Source: Nigrospora sphaerica (lineage: Eukaryota; Ascomycota; Sordariomycetes; Amphisphaeriales; Apiosporaceae). Taken from it: a DNA stretch of 64,000 bases. The notes under the pieces were generated by a model that was given only the letters and a program-made list of their open reading frames with translations, was not told the origin of the DNA and did no database searches. How positions within the stretch are numbered: position 1 is the first letter of the stretch; each line of letters begins with the position of its first letter. The position numbers and the translations under genes were made by a program. The DNA is taken from the NCBI GenBank assembly GCA_018287875.1, contig JAGVVL010000001.1, forward strand, positions 6,696,001 through 6,760,000, written 5' to 3'. Of this stretch, positions 46,338 through 59,637 are shown piece after piece.

Positions 46338-48186
46338 TGATCAGCCACGGTACAATACAACCCTTGGGTCCTCAGGATATACATGGTTGAGCAAGACATG
46401 GTCATCAGACAATACATATTTAAATGGGCGCAGGGGTGGACGTGGCATGAAGGAGGCGGAGATGTAAATGCACGAAGGCAATGGGAGCTGATCAGTGGGC
46501 AGGGGGGCTGGTTGGGGGAGTTGACCCATCGAGTAGCTCGGGGAGTAGAGGGTGGCATGAAGGCTGGAGGAATGTATCAGGTGAATTGGGGGTAGGTGGG
46601 AGTACCCGAAGGAAAGTTGACGGGGCGAAGAGATCAGGGGGTCGAGGGGAGGCAGGCGGCTTGACTGGGTAAGGTGACAAGAGGAAGAGATCAGGGGAGT
46701 TGACCGGTGGGCATGGGACCGGCCCGGGAGGTTGACGGGGTGAAGAGATCTGGGTGGCTCCTAGGCGTCTGCTTGGGCAATCGACGGGGAGGTCGACTGG
46801 GGTGTTGGTGACGCTCACAATGAAGAAACGTAAATCATGAAGCGGTTGTCAAGTGCATGGGAGGGATACGGGAAGCTGACAGAGCTAGGTAATGTCTGGG
46901 TTTCCAACACGGTGTTGTGGCACCAGACCTCAATCTCACCAGCACGTACCTGAGTGTTGCATTCGCTGCTCGGAAGTTCCTGCCTGTCGCGATTGTAGTG
47001 GCGAGAGTTTTGGAGCGCCCTTTTCAAGGTTGTCGTTGCCCTTCACTGCCACAATCGCCCGGTAGAGTGCCTGGAAGTCGAGGACGGTGAGATTGACCTG
47101 GTGGTGGGAAGAGGTACGACGTAGCAGGAGGAGGGATGGTGAAGTCGCCCAACCATTGAGAGATGCGGAAAGGCTTGGGGTCCCGCGTTCAAGGGTAATT
47201 TCCCATTCCTTGATCCATTTAGTAAATCTGGGAAGGTACGATGGGTGTGTTCGCTATACTCACTAACTGAAGGAAGGCGCCAGCCGGGAGTGTCCCACTC
47301 CACCCATACTGCACCAAGTGTGCGCCTGCCGAATCTGGTAACCCTTGGTCCTGTGAGAGGCGTTGCGGTAGATTGCGAGCGAGAGCTCAGTGTAAAATGT
47401 CGACAGAGGTTTCGAGGGCCACACCGGAGAAGTGATGATGATGGAGGTTGACGGCGGACCCGGGAGCCACGCCGGAAATGAGGAGGGGTGAGTTAATGGT
47501 GGCCTATTATGCCCTCTCCCTCTGTGGCATAATCAAGGAGGCACGTATTACTTGGACTATTGTGTTGCTACAAGTCCGGAAGTGATGCCCAGTGTCTTTC
47601 TTAACGTCGCTCCCGTATTGTAAGGGTTTATATCCTTCAATACAATAGGCGCAATGATGCCTTATTGTTGCTATCAGTGCCTTAATTGAAACTGTTGAAA
47701 CTATACGCATCTGCGTAATAAACCACTGATTAGCTCGCTCATTAAACTTATCCTTATTAAGGATTCCCTCCGTCGTCTCGTCGAGTTTCCCGTCGAGGTT
47801 CCCATCCGTGATCCTTTGTAGGACCTCGTCGAGGTTTATATTAAGGATCCTATCTGTGATCCCGCCGCGGGTCTCATCAAGGTTCCCGCCGAGTATTATA
47901 TTAAGGAAGGTATGGAGGATAATATCGAGTGCTAAGAAATGGTACGTCGTTTTAGTTAAGGGAGAATCTTTGCTGTATAGGATGGAAGACAGGCTCTGTT
48001 ATAGATAAGCAGGTAGTTAGTTGTCAATCACGCAGTAGGATATTTTGTCGAGAGTACTGTATATGACTCTTTCTGGTGGCGGCATCCTTCTGAGGTACTT
48101 TGTTGGCTTTTGAGGATCAGTAACTGTCCTCCACCTTCATCCGCTTCCTCTGGGGACCATTCTCCGTGTCCTCGGTGGCTGTTATG
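46338..48186. other. Low-complexity spacer inside the accessory block
   Basis: Between two fragmented ORFs. From 46,480 to 46,810 the plus strand has many degenerate GGGGAGTTGACC(G/C) and GGTCGACTGGGG motifs. From 47,760 to 47,920 imperfect repeats of the GTCGAGGTTCCCATCCGTGATCC type alternate with TATTAAGGAT, an A/T-rich decayed-looking pattern. No gene is visible. Confidence 0.4.
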
Positions 48187-49500
48187 TTAGCCTTGGCCCT
48201 GCCCTTGCCCTTGGGCTCGGACAACTCCTCTGATGGCCGGGTACGCGTGGTCTGGCCCGTTGATGGGACGAGCGTCACATTGCGCAGTGGCGATCCCGGC
48301 AGCTGCCCATTCCATTCTTCGAGGCGCCCGGGATCCAGTGCCCCTCCCGCTTCCCTCGCTTATGCCGACCCGCAATCGAATTCTTTCGTTTGACACGGCC
48401 CTCTTGTTGATAGATTTTACCTGTTGCACGAACGTCTGTATGTTGCGATGTCTCCTTGTCGTTGTGGGGATAATTACGGTGTTGCTTCTGGATATTGGAT
48501 ATAACTTCCTCGTGTGCGCTTTTCAGTTCACGCATTATGGTCTCGTATTTTCTCTGTAGATCCTCCCTGTGATTATTTCGGGAGAATATCATACCGTGTT
48601 TGCATATTGGTCATGTTTGTCTGTACTTCTCTTAGCATCTACAGGTCTTCTACTCAGTTCCGCTCCAGATTTGTCATCTGGCCTTGTATATCCTCTACCG
48701 CTAGTTGGTGTTCAGCGTTCTTATCCTGGGTGGTCGTCCGAAGTAGCCGGGACGCCTCCAGCAGACGCCCTACCTCGCTGGGGGTGACTGGTGCTTGTAC
48801 CGTTGTACTTGGTGTGTTCCCTCCTGTTGAAATGACAGCGGCTGGCTGGGAGGCGACCTGGGTTGGTCGATACTGCGACTCGATGTTTGATACGTAAACA
48901 ACGTCCTCAAGCAAGCCGGAGCAAAGCGCGGATATAATGGCAGGGCCAGACCGAATGTGCCCGTTTCATGCAGAAGCTTCGTGATGGACTTGGGCATGTG
49001 TCCGAGCCCGGATATATCAAGGTGAGTAGAGCCGTGAATCCTTACAAATTCGAGGTCCGATTGTGTCGGTAAAAATCTGGGCGATGCGTCGTCGGCCCAA
49101 TCGTCGACGGTCTGGCGGGCTTTCTTTAGACAGGTCAATATTCGCATGTATGCCAGTGTTTCCGATGACAGGGTGTTTGGTGCTGTTTCTTGGTAAACGA
49201 GAAGCAGAGTGTGGACGTCCACATGGGCTTGTACTCCGATTTCTCTTGGGATGGTGATCCAAAAATCTTTGGGGTTACCGTCCTTGATGATTGTTCGCCG
49301 ATCCACTGCGTTCCATGTCCGGTCCTTGCCTTTCTTGACGGTTTCCAATCTTTGTCATTTTCGCCAAGCTCATTGTTCAACCGCGACCTGGCGATCTCTT
49401 GTAGAATTGGGTCCCACGGCACCGGCAATGTTGTACCGTAGTCGAATTGAGACCCATTTGGGAACGCGGGTTGCGTCTTTGTTTTGCTAGCATTATTCAT
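48187..49500 (-). pseudogene. Decayed coiled-coil ORF downstream of repeat copy B; not recognised
   Basis: Starts at ATG 49500 (MNNASKTKTQPAFPNGSQFD). The frame shifts near 49,345 into a longer one (WNAVDRRTIIKDGNPKDFW, then ILTCLKKARQTVDDWADD and LDISGLGHMPKSITKLLHE), again near 48,911 (LLEDVVYVSNIESQYRPTQ, AEHQLAVEDIQGQMTNLE), and again near 48,590 (NHREDLQRKYETIMRELK). The latter half is heptad-like and probably coiled coil; the C-terminus is basic. Continuous amino-acid quality across shifting frames points to a frameshifted gene rather than chance ORFs. Spliced alternatives with GT-AG introns were not convincing. No known family is recognised; a mobile-element accessory protein is possible. 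Its upstream region is repeat copy B. Confidence 0.45.
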
Positions 49501-49704
49501 CTTGGCTTATTGCCTTGGATCTCCTCTGCTATTGGGCAGGTGGTGCTGGTTGTGTATTGTTAATATTGGTATGTGTTGATGTTGGAGAGTAGGGAGGCGA
49601 GAGAGAGAGCAGATAGTCAGCCACGGGAAAGGATGAAATGTTTGATTGTGGTGATGGTGTTGGTGTTGATTGTTTTCATAACTTGAAATATATATAAAAA
49701 ATTG

Positions 49705-50318
49705 CGACGCCTGGCCAGAGAACAGCATCGATAACTTGATCCCTAGGTGACAGCATCGTTAGCATGAAAGAACGGTGACGGTACTAGAGAAGGCACCTAT
49801 AGGATGACGTCGTGAAGGTAAAACGGCATTAGCGAGACGGATGCCGATATCTAAACATATTCGGAATAAGAAATAGGTAGCCCTAACGAACGAGTCTTTT
49901 CTTATATCCTTGAAGTTTCCGAGGGGAGGAAAGGTTTAGATGTTAAATATGCTCTCGCGTAATGTGACGCGTGGAGCGAATACTTACTACGGCACCAGAC
50001 GCTATCTGAGCTGTCTTTTTGGCCCAGCCTCTAATCCTTTAGATGAGGTCAAATGCCATCCAAATTCATTGACATTTTAAGTACGAGTCCAGGCGGCAGC
50101 TTGGACAGAAGCTAGACAATATTCCAGGACAGGCCGCCTTTATCCCAATGTATTGTTGCCAGACCAGGGAGGAGTGTAAGAGGTCCAAGACGCAGGTAGG
50201 CCAGCAACACGCGAGACAAATACAAAAGGATACATGTGATAAACATACGTAGAGGTAGGTATTTCGTTAGGAATGCGTGGCTAGTCCGCAGCGACACGCA
50301 ACATCCTGAACTGCATGC
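49705..50318 (-). repeat. Dispersed repeat, copy B (inverted partner of 33234-34375)
   Basis: Read on the minus strand this matches copy A in order: GCATTCCTAACGAAATACC, GTTGCTGGCCTACCTGCG, ACTCCTCCCTGGTCTGG, GATTAGAGGCTGGGCC, GTCACATTACGCGAGAG, AAACCTTTCCTCCCCTCGG, TTAGGGCTACCTATTTC, TTTTACCTTCACGACG, CATGCTAACGATGCTGTC. It holds a single TCGGCATCCGTCTCGCTAATG unit where copy A has about 600 bp of expanded repeats, so B probably shows the ancestral layout. It ends about 200 bp upstream of the start of the decayed ORF at 49500. Edges were found by eye and may be off by tens of bases. Confidence 0.75.
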
Positions 50319-52049
50319 ATTTTTGGTCCAAGAAGTCAAGACATAGTCGTACGTATTGTATAATATCGTATGCTATTGGAACCGACATCCACCCTTCCCA
50401 GCCAAGTTCTCCAAGACGCCGGTTCACATGCCTCAGAAGTTGACTGAGCCGGACTGCTTTGGAGGACCGATAGGACTGCATCTTGCTACATACGATGTAG
50501 ATGCTGCAGGCCTTCTAGCTACCGCTATGGATGCCGAGAGGATTACCAAAGGTGGGCACGGGATGTACAGTGTAACTCAAGGACTTGGCGGCAGGGCAAC
50601 AGGTAACGGACTAATACAGAGCTCGTAGACATTGCCGAGACCGCCGGCACCGGCAACTTCAGAAGGAGGGTCTCAAAGACGAACTGACAGGATTTCCATA
50701 GAAAGAGCCCAAAAGGTAAAGTCGGGCCTTTGGGAGCAGACGCCAAGACATCGCCTCCAGCATCGGCAGGCCTTTGGGCAACGGCCGCACATGTATAAAC
50801 TCCACTCGGGCGTGGCCGAAGGCTTGACTGTCGTAGAGTCTGGGGCCGGGCGAAAGTTGGGAGGGACGACTTCATGCGGCCTGTAGCTGCTCCTTCCTCC
50901 CAATGGGGTGATGGTTGGAAGTTGAAAGACGTAGTGAGACTGCAAACGACAGAAATTATTCCGTTCAGATTCCAGGATATTTTCTAGTTAATGCCTTAGC
51001 AAAAAGCAGCGACCAACGTTAGGGGCGACAAACGTCAGGGGCGACAAACGTCGGGGGCGGCAGCTTTTCTATTTTCTGTGACAACCCCGGCCGTGTTTCC
51101 TGCATGACACCCTGGCCCGCCTGGTGCATAAAGTATAGGTAATTATCAGAACGTGCATGCTTTCCTTTCATGTTTTCAGGGTACGACGCTGTTTCGCTTA
51201 CACTGTAGTCTGACCGTCGAATTGGTAATTATATCCCCTTTGACCTACGGCATCCATTGCAATGGTCCAGTATATGGTAGAGCCGCGAAGACGGTCGAGA
51301 CCAGTCTAAGAAAGTATGCGGCAGCCACCCCCTCTTTCGACGACTCTGGAAACGAAAATAAGCAGCCATTCGCGTGATATGCTTTGCAGCGGCTACCGGA
51401 ACTGCTCTTATCCGTTGATAGGCATGATTGCGGCCCGCCTTCCCAAAGTGCTCGTTCGGCCTCATCGGAGGGTTGTGAAGTCGCGAGACTGACAATCACG
51501 GCACCTGTCCTGGGAGGTGGGAGCAAGCAACATCTACTTGATGGAGGCGCTGCTAGATCGCCTCGGCTCCCGTATACGAAAAGGGGCGGGGGCTCGGCCA
51601 AATCGTGGTCCAGTTCCCTCACTGGCGCAATTTCCAACACGCCAAACTAAGGAGGCATCCCGTGCGCCTGGAAGCATGTGATACGGCCCAGTCCATGCAT
51701 CGGAGACAACGGACAACGTCAAGGAAGGCCGGGTTTGCTCGAAGATTTGTTGATTAAGTACTCTGAAGGATTGACTACCGTTCAGTTATGGTCAGATTCG
51801 AGACAAGTCGAAATCAAATGAAAACATGCCACCCAACACCGTGCTCGTTCAGCTCAGGTATGCCAACCCATCAACCCTTGCGTCGTTGGCTCATGATTAC
51901 AAGTTGCCTGTCGATTGGTAGTCCCAATGCAGCGAAGAAAAGGCGAGTCGTGAAAAACAGAAAACAGAGCGGCGGCAGTGAGCATGCCATAGCCGTGTTC
52001 CGGCGCGTCTTGCGGCTCATCCACCACTCTCGCACCCCCCAACCGTCGC
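50319..52049. other. Intergenic region right of repeat copy B
   Basis: No gene supported. A minus-strand frame (50,481-50,281) reading RHVNRRLGELGWEGWMSVP is protein-like but only 66 codons and overlaps the repeat edge; it may be a relic. A short tandem of GGGGCGACAAACGTC units lies at about 51,020-51,060. The remaining ORFs look like chance frames. Confidence 0.4.
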
Positions 52050-52835
52050 CTAGATCATGACGGCCAAGATACCAACGACGGCTAGGCCCAGGTACTGAGC
52101 GGCAGCGGGCATAGCGGCAGCAGAGTCCGGCGGGGTGGTCGAGGACGCCTTGTTGCTAGAGGTAGAGGAGGGCTTGGAAGTGGGAGTCGCAGTGCCGCTG
52201 GCGGCACTGGTAGTGGGCTCGGCGCTCGCCTCCTGGGCAGGCGTCTTCTTGCCGCACTTGTCCCGGATGTCGGTCGTGCAGGACTTCTGGCCAGCCGCGT
52301 CACCGACGTGTTGAAGGTTGCATTGGTCGGCGGCTTCCTGGCAGATGAACTATAGGAACGAGCGACGTGTCAGTGGCCATGTCCAGCTGCAGCCACGGAG
52401 GCACGTCCAACGCGTGCGATGACTTACGAAGGGCATGGTGTTCTTGTACTCGGTAAGGTCGGGCTTGTCGCCCGATGCACATGAGCAGGAGAAGCTGAGA
52501 GTACTCTGGAGAGAAAACTAGTCAGCAAGGCGCGTGCGAGGTGCTAGGTGAGTGAGCGGAGACTTACGGGATCGCAAGAGTTGGCACTGGCGGCGCCGCA
52601 AATGATGTCGCAGTTGTTTTGCTGCGCGGTACACCAGCTGGCTGTGGGGAGTGCGTTAGCCTCGTCGCCGTCGCCATTACTCCCGTGCGCCCAATGCACG
52701 TCGTGGGGGGAGAGAAAGTATCGTACCTCGTCGGCTGATCTCGACACTATCCGGGCTGATGGTGAAGTTCTGGGACTGAGCCGAGACGACGCCCAGCGCC
52801 GAGAGGGCAATGACAACAAGCTTCTGGCCGAACAT
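52050..52835 (-). CDS. GPI-anchored cell-surface protein with DUF7707-type Cys-rich domain
   Basis: Small secreted protein probably tethered to the plasma membrane or wall. Exons 52835-52727, 52641-52568, 52505-52428 and 52349-52050 (introns 85, 62 and 78 bp) give 186 residues. A signal peptide covers residues 1-19 (MFGQKLVVIALSALGVVSA). The mature part begins with ISPDSVEISRRASWCTAQQ and has a regular Cys pattern (CTAQQNNCDIIC, SFSCSC, ICQEAADQC, SCTTDIRDKC), typical of the fungal DUF7707 domain. It is followed by a Ser/Thr-rich stalk and a hydrophobic C-terminus (YLGLAVVGILAVMI) with small residues just before it, fitting GPI attachment. An in-frame ATG nine codons upstream (52862) would give a poorer signal peptide, so I prefer 52835. 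The molecular function of the domain is not known to me. Confidence 0.85.
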
Positions 52836-55800
52836 GGTTGTGGGTGCGAGTGGGAGATGCACAGGAAGGATACGTCGGCAAGATCTGCGGCTGGGGGGTG
52901 GGAGGAGGGATTGACGATATTATGTTTGGGGGGTGGGCTGGTTTATGTAATGGCAGCAGCAGAGGCGACGGTGGTCGATCACGGTTTGGGAAATGGAAGA
53001 CGGAGGAAGGGATCGGGGATTTTTCGCTTTTCACGCACGGCAGCCCGGCTAATGTATACCCAGATGGGAGGTGCGATGGACAGCGGATGGAAGGGACGGA
53101 GGCGGCGGGATCAAAGCGAACAATCACCATGCGGGCGAGCTGGGGGCATTTGAGCTTCACGATCTTGACCGGGATGTGCAACAGTATCCCTGCTCAATGC
53201 ACGTCTGTTGTTCGAGCGAGTCCCCACAATACGAACCCAAAGTGGCTGGTGCCTTGTCCCAGAGCGGCTAGAGTGTCCCGCAGACGGGGGCCTTTGGGGC
53301 AGGTCGGCACGACAGGTACCTCCTTACCCTGTCCGTGGGTGGGCTAGGTACTTGGCCATTCCATAAATCCCAATGATAGCAGCGCGACCAGGAGCCCAAT
53401 GAGACTTGCCATGGACCTGCCCGGTAGTGCTGGTGCTGCTAGCGCGGGTGCTATCGCCTCCGTCAGACCCCAATGTTTCCCGTTCACCATTCCCTTCGAT
53501 TCTTCCCCCTCCCATGTGCGTGTGGCTTGAGCGCCGTCCCGTCCAGGGCCTGTCCGACGACAGGGAGACACGGCACGCTTGCCCGAGTCGCTCGATTGCC
53601 ATCCATGTCTGGCGTGCGGTGAGGACGCCGAGACCACCAACCGGTTGCATCATGGATCGACTCGCCCACGGTATTGACAGCGGCTAGCGATGCGCCTGTA
53701 AAGGTTGGGAATCTACTAGCGCCTGCGTTTGTATCCGCACTCGCCGCACCACCAGCCTGTCCTGCATGGTTGTTCGCAAAATGGGGTGCAGCAAGAACGG
53801 GAGGCTGGCAGACGGGCAACCTTACGGACCCTCGCTTTCGAAAAGATGGGCAAGCTACTTTTTGTCCTCTTTGCTGCTCAGGTTGGGGCTGTCTGTCGGC
53901 CTGCCCGTCCTGCCTGTCCCCGGCAAACGGCCTCTCTCCTCCTCATTGGTTGGCTACCTATCGCTTGGCTTGTCGCATCAGACGATTCCTCCTGGGGCAA
54001 ACAAGGCGCGAAACTGTGTTTTGGGCCCTCCCGCCGCCCGTTTGTCTACTCGCTCCTCCGCCCTTTTTCCTCAGCTGTCAGGCCGACCAAATAAAGTTTT
54101 CCCTCCTCCCTCTCCATCAGAGGCGCACCGCAGATATGTTGTCACCAGGGCCGGTGAAACCTTCGGTGCCGCTCGCGACCACGGTCTCCGCCCTGTCTCC
54201 GTCGTGCTTCTGTCGAGGCCTCTCGGTGCGACGCCAAAAGGACGAGGTAGTGTCGCCCAATTTCCGGCCGGGTCCACGCCGCCGTATCGTTGACGGTGTC
54301 GGATTTGACGGCAGATGCGACCCCATCGGGGCTCAATTTTCACCACCCTCTGGGACCTCTGCACCGCCGATGGTGACCAATTTCGGTCGATGCTACTGAA
54401 CGTGGGTACCTACCTCACTAGCCACAATTGAGGTCGCCAGGTCTTCTTCTCCAGTCCTCCCCATTGGTCGGCCACTGATCCTATAACGCCGAGCCATCGT
54501 GCAATTGGTTGGGCGGGCGATATGGGGACTGGACAACCCAACGGGGGGGCAACCCGAGGCAGACGGCGTCCCACGGCTCGCGACTTCTCTTTACCTGCGA
54601 CCTTCTCTCACGCATCTGAAACACTGTCTTCTCCTGACCAGGTTTTTTTTGTGCGGCTGGACATTCACGGCAGGCGACACAGCCTGGCCGAGGACGGATG
54701 GGCTCTGCCTGACCTCGCCTGACTTGCCCGTGCGTGGAAACCCACGTACGGATAAATATGTAGACAAAGAAGCTCGCCTAGCCTGGCTCCATCTTGGCTT
54801 CTTCGCGACACGAGGAGCAGGGGTTCTTGACCGTTGACGCCCAGACGCGCAGCCTGGGCGCCAATTCACCGCTGCGGAAAATGCGCCGGGCGCTGCTGAA
54901 CATTCGGGCACGTGTTTTGTTGCCGGGTTGCCCCCTCACGGCGATGCCGTTCTTGCACTGAAGCACCCGTGTTGCCGAGTCAACCTTGATGTTCGTCAAA
55001 GACACAAGAGAGTCAAGACGGGATGCTGTTTGCTGGGCTAGTCAGCAGAGGGACCGCGACCTGCAGCGACCCCGCCAACTGTCGAGGCGGCCCAGGGCGG
55101 CGTTCAGGATACCAAGAAGCGGCAAGCAAAAACCAACACGGTTCAGCACCAGAGGTAGCTTCGGGGGCGGACCACCTGGACGTACAAGTATTCGCGCCGA
55201 GTCCTTGAAGCAACCTCCCCCCCCCCAGCTGACTAATATGACCCGAGTCAGCGAGTAATTCTGATATTTGACCAGCTCGACGAATAAAGCGGAGTGCCAG
55301 GGAGCCGCCTCGTCCTACGATGCTGGCAAATCTCGCTCCGCCAAGCCCCTATTCGGAGTGGCCCGCGGGATGGGGGGCCGGTGGAACGAAAGGCGGACGG
55401 GCATAGGTAAAGAAAGCTCTTTTGGAGTCGAGGAAGTACTATTGGATGGGATACTAACCGTAGCAACCCCACCGTGTCTCCGCTGCCCTGGGCGACGGAC
55501 CAGTTGCACGGGAACCACGCGACGAGCGCTCATGCCATGTTTGGTGGACAAATGGGAACAAATGGCCCGCGACGTCTGCGGCGTGCCAGCGCGCCCGGAG
55601 CGTCATTTACCGCGGCTCGGTAACTTGCGACCAGCGGGCCCCTGGTGGTCACCCGCATCGTCCATTCTGCCTGTGGGTTGCTTGCTCCACTGCATGCGCG
55701 ATATGGATGGCCCTGTTCGTCTAGCGTCTGGTCGGCAGTCGATTGGTACGCTCCAAGTTGATTGGTCGCGTCGAGGAGGCGGGCACATCCAATGCTCCGG

Positions 55801-56059
55801 GCGGCCTGTCGAACTCCGTCTGCCCATAGCAGTTGGAGTGCGAGGCGTCGTCATTGGAGGAAATACCGGCGTGAGCATGCTTTGTGTATAGCACCTGTGG
55901 GGAAGCCGCTGTGCCTGGCGAGCCCACCTCATTCTACCTATTGCCCGTTTGGGGCAACGCTTCACCTTCTCGGGAAGGTATAAGGCGAGGCGGTTAGCCG
56001 ACCTCGCGAACTTGGTCTGGAATAGCAGCATTGTCCCCGCCGTTTGGACATTCATCGCC
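52836..56059. other. Intergenic region between DUF7707 protein and galactanase
   Basis: About 3.2 kb between divergent genes. Minus-strand frames at 53,344-53,819 contain a Gly/Ala/Ser-rich stretch and a hydrophobic tail (SLIGLLVALLSLGFMEW) reminiscent of a GPI-anchored protein, but the two parts are in different frames and no clean gene could be built. Frames at 54.0-55.9 kb look random. A TATAAG motif about 76 bp upstream of the galactanase ATG (55,979-55,984) is a possible core promoter. Confidence 0.4.
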
Positions 56060-57214
<1,155 letters not shown>

Positions 57215-58170
57215 CACCGTACGTAGTGCGTTTTAATGCCAAGACCAAAATCGTCGCCTCCGTAGTCGTGGTTCTCAACGGAACGGCCAGCTAGCCCCCG
57301 TTCGGTTGCCGCAAACGGTCGTGTATCAGTCTCATTCCTGTCGTCCTGATGCCGAAGACGACGGCGAAGGCTTCGTCCGCCTGGCCCTGGCTGCCCTGCG
57401 CGCGGATAGTGTCTCGGGCGGCGAACAAAGACGACCCTCCCTGGCATGAACGCCCGGGCCAGGCCAGCCGCTTCCCTCGAGACAACGCAGCCCATCTTCC
57501 TCACCATAGCCACCCCGGAGGCTGAGGTTTACGGACGAGAAAATGGTTGCTTTTCCACGAAAAATCTCAAGCTTACTCCCGACTCGAGATACGCGAGCCT
57601 GTCTGCCCGGAGGGTTGAACGCCGTCATCGCCATCCCCCCGAGCACGAAGAGCCCGGCAGGCAGTGACGAGTTCTCGGCAGTATGCGCGGTATCCGCGGC
57701 CTCGTCCAAGCGGTCGACCCGCCGCAGCTACGGGCCGGACCGGCCGCTGGGCGCCAATGAAACCCCACACGACCAGCGGGCCAACCTCGTATCGATGCCG
57801 GGAGCACCCGAGGGCCGTCCCGCCGAGGCGGAGCTCGTGAGCCCCCCGGAGAGTCGCAGAGGCAGCTTGGACAGCGGGAAATGAGGGCCACGGGGAGGGG
57901 AAAGCAGGGAAGCCCCGATGGTCAGGGACAGGCCCCCGGGCGACGGTCATGCAATTTTAGGTTGTACAGCTGGAGTGACCAGTCTATCGGGAGGATTCTA
58001 TTTGACAAGCTCGAGGGGCTGATATGTACTTTAGGTAACGCTAGCCTAATCAAGGTTATGGACGCCATTGAGCAACCTTATACCCGTCACCGAGGGGAAG
58101 AGGTCGGTCCGTGTGGATCCGGACGCAGAGCCTCCTTTTCCCTCTTCCCGGTGGCGCGAAGCCTTGGGGC
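57215..58170. other. Convergent spacer between galactanase and dehydrogenase genes
   Basis: Both flanking genes end here. ORFs of 70-125 codons on both strands lack motifs. I see nothing beyond presumed 3' untranslated regions. Confidence 0.5.
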
Positions 58171-59637
58171 CTAGGCGGCGGCGGGGACGGCGCCGACGTT
58201 GCGGAGGGTGTCGACGGCGGCGGGGACGGGGGGGGGGCGCTTCTCCCACTCGCTCTCGTGGTCGCGGTTCCACTCGGCGACCTGCTGGCAGACGCCCTCG
58301 AGGGTGGTGCAGACGCCGCGGAAGCCGATACCGCCGTCGGCGACGGGGCGGCGGGCGGCGGCGTCGCTGGCGGGCGTGTGGGACTGCACGGTGAAGATGG
58401 CGGGCTGCAGGCGGGCGAGGTCGCCGCGGGGCCGAAGCGGGCCGAGGAGGCCCGGCAGCCGCGACGCCGCGGCGTCGAGGAACTCGACGACGTGGGCGAG
58501 CAGCAGCAGCGGCACGGGCGGCACGTAGGTGACGCGGCAGGGCGTGCGGGCGGTGACGCCGAGGACGCGGTACAGGTCGCCGAACGTCGGCGGCGGGTTC
58601 GGGTCCGTGACGACGAAGGGCCGGCCGGCGCAGGCGGGCGCCGGGCCCGGCCGCACCAGCGCCGCCTCGAAGAGCAGGTGGCCGAGGGCGACGTGGCCGG
58701 CGTGCACGAGGTTCTGTATCACGTGGGGCACCCAGCTCTGGAAGGTGCCGGCGCGCAGGCAGAAGCCGACGAGCTGGTCCCCGTGGCTCGTGCCGTAGAT
58801 GCCGTTGGCCGGCCGCACGGCGCCGGTGCGGAAGCCGGGCGCGTTGGCGCCGCAGACGAGCCGCTCCGCCAGCGCCTTGGAGTGCGCGTAGTTGGCGAAG
58901 AAGCCCTCGTGCTCCGGCAGCGGCCTGTCGAAGTCGGACTCGTCGAGCGCCTGCACGTAGCCGGCCGGCCACGCCCGCCACGGCGCCCCAAAGTACCGCA
59001 CCCGCCGCAGCGCCACCGACGCCGACGACGTGCTCACGAGCACGTCGGCGCCCGCCCGCTGCGCGGCCTCGACGACGTGCCGCGTGCCGTCGACGTTGAC
59101 GCGCTTGATGGGCCCGAACGTCGCCCGCGACCGCTCGTGCGGGATGATGAGGGCGGCCGTGTGGAAGACGGTGAGCGGCAGCGCCGCCACGGCCGCCGGC
59201 CACGGCGCCGCGAAGGCGGCCTCGACCGAGGCGGCGTCGGCGATGTCGGCGGCGACGAAGGCGACGTCGCGCGCGGCGCCGCGGCACAGGTCCGGCCGCG
59301 TCGGCGCCCGGAAGTCGACGTTGCGGATGCTCTCGGCCGGCTGGCCGCGCTCGAGCAGCTGCAGCATGAGCTGCCCGCCGACGCCGCCCGAGCCGCCGAC
59401 GACGACGTAGCGCCGCTCCAGCTTGGGCGGCAGGTGCGCCGCCCACTCGACGGGCTGCTTCTCGACGCGCCGGTACGTCTCGGCGATCTCCTCGTCCGTC
59501 CACCGGCGCGGCGACGTCGCCAGCGCCTCCGGCGGTGTCGTCAGGAGCGCCCGGTTGAGTTTCCAGAGCCAGAGGAAGACGCCGACCGACACGAAGAGGA
59601 CCGCCGCCAGGAGCGGGTGGGATCGCAGCACCTCCAT
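58171..59637 (-). CDS. 3-beta-hydroxysteroid dehydrogenase/isomerase-type NAD(P)-dependent dehydrogenase
   Basis: Extended short-chain dehydrogenase of the 3-beta-HSD group, related to fungal sterol C-4 decarboxylase (Erg26-like) proteins; the substrate may be a sterol or another lipid. Uninterrupted frame of 488 residues from ATG 59637. An N-terminal membrane anchor spans about residues 8-25 (PLLAAVLFVSVGVFLWLW). The cofactor motif is VVVGGSGGVGG (78-88) and the catalytic pair is YAHSK (Tyr250, Lys254), with STSSAS (202-207) supplying the serine. A hydrophobic patch, PPVPLLLLAHVVEFL, in the C-terminal half fits membrane association. At 488 residues it is longer than typical Erg26 (about 350), so a distinct subfamily is likely. 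The codon third position is almost entirely G/C, which produces long mirror ORFs on both strands (up to 549 codons) that should be ignored. No intron is visible. Confidence 0.88.
   Translation of the reverse strand: MEVLRSHPLLAAVLFVSVGVFLWLWKLNRALLTTPPEALATSPRRWTDEEIAETYRRVEKQPVEWAAHLPPKLERRYVVVGGSGGVGGQLMLQLLERGQPAESIRNVDFRAPTRPDLCRGAARDVAFVAADIADAASVEAAFAAPWPAAVAALPLTVFHTAALIIPHERSRATFGPIKRVNVDGTRHVVEAAQRAGADVLVSTSSASVALRRVRYFGAPWRAWPAGYVQALDESDFDRPLPEHEGFFANYAHSKALAERLVCGANAPGFRTGAVRPANGIYGTSHGDQLVGFCLRAGTFQSWVPHVIQNLVHAGHVALGHLLFEAALVRPGPAPACAGRPFVVTDPNPPPTFGDLYRVLGVTARTPCRVTYVPPVPLLLLAHVVEFLDAAASRLPGLLGPLRPRGDLARLQPAIFTVQSHTPASDAAARRPVADGGIGFRGVCTTLEGVCQQVAEWNRDHESEWEKRPPPVPAAVDTLRNVGAVPAAA

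Noticed and set aside
53344..53819. Possible GPI-anchored small protein on the minus strand
   Set aside because: The Ala/Gly-rich part and the hydrophobic tail are in different frames and could not be joined by a clean intron.
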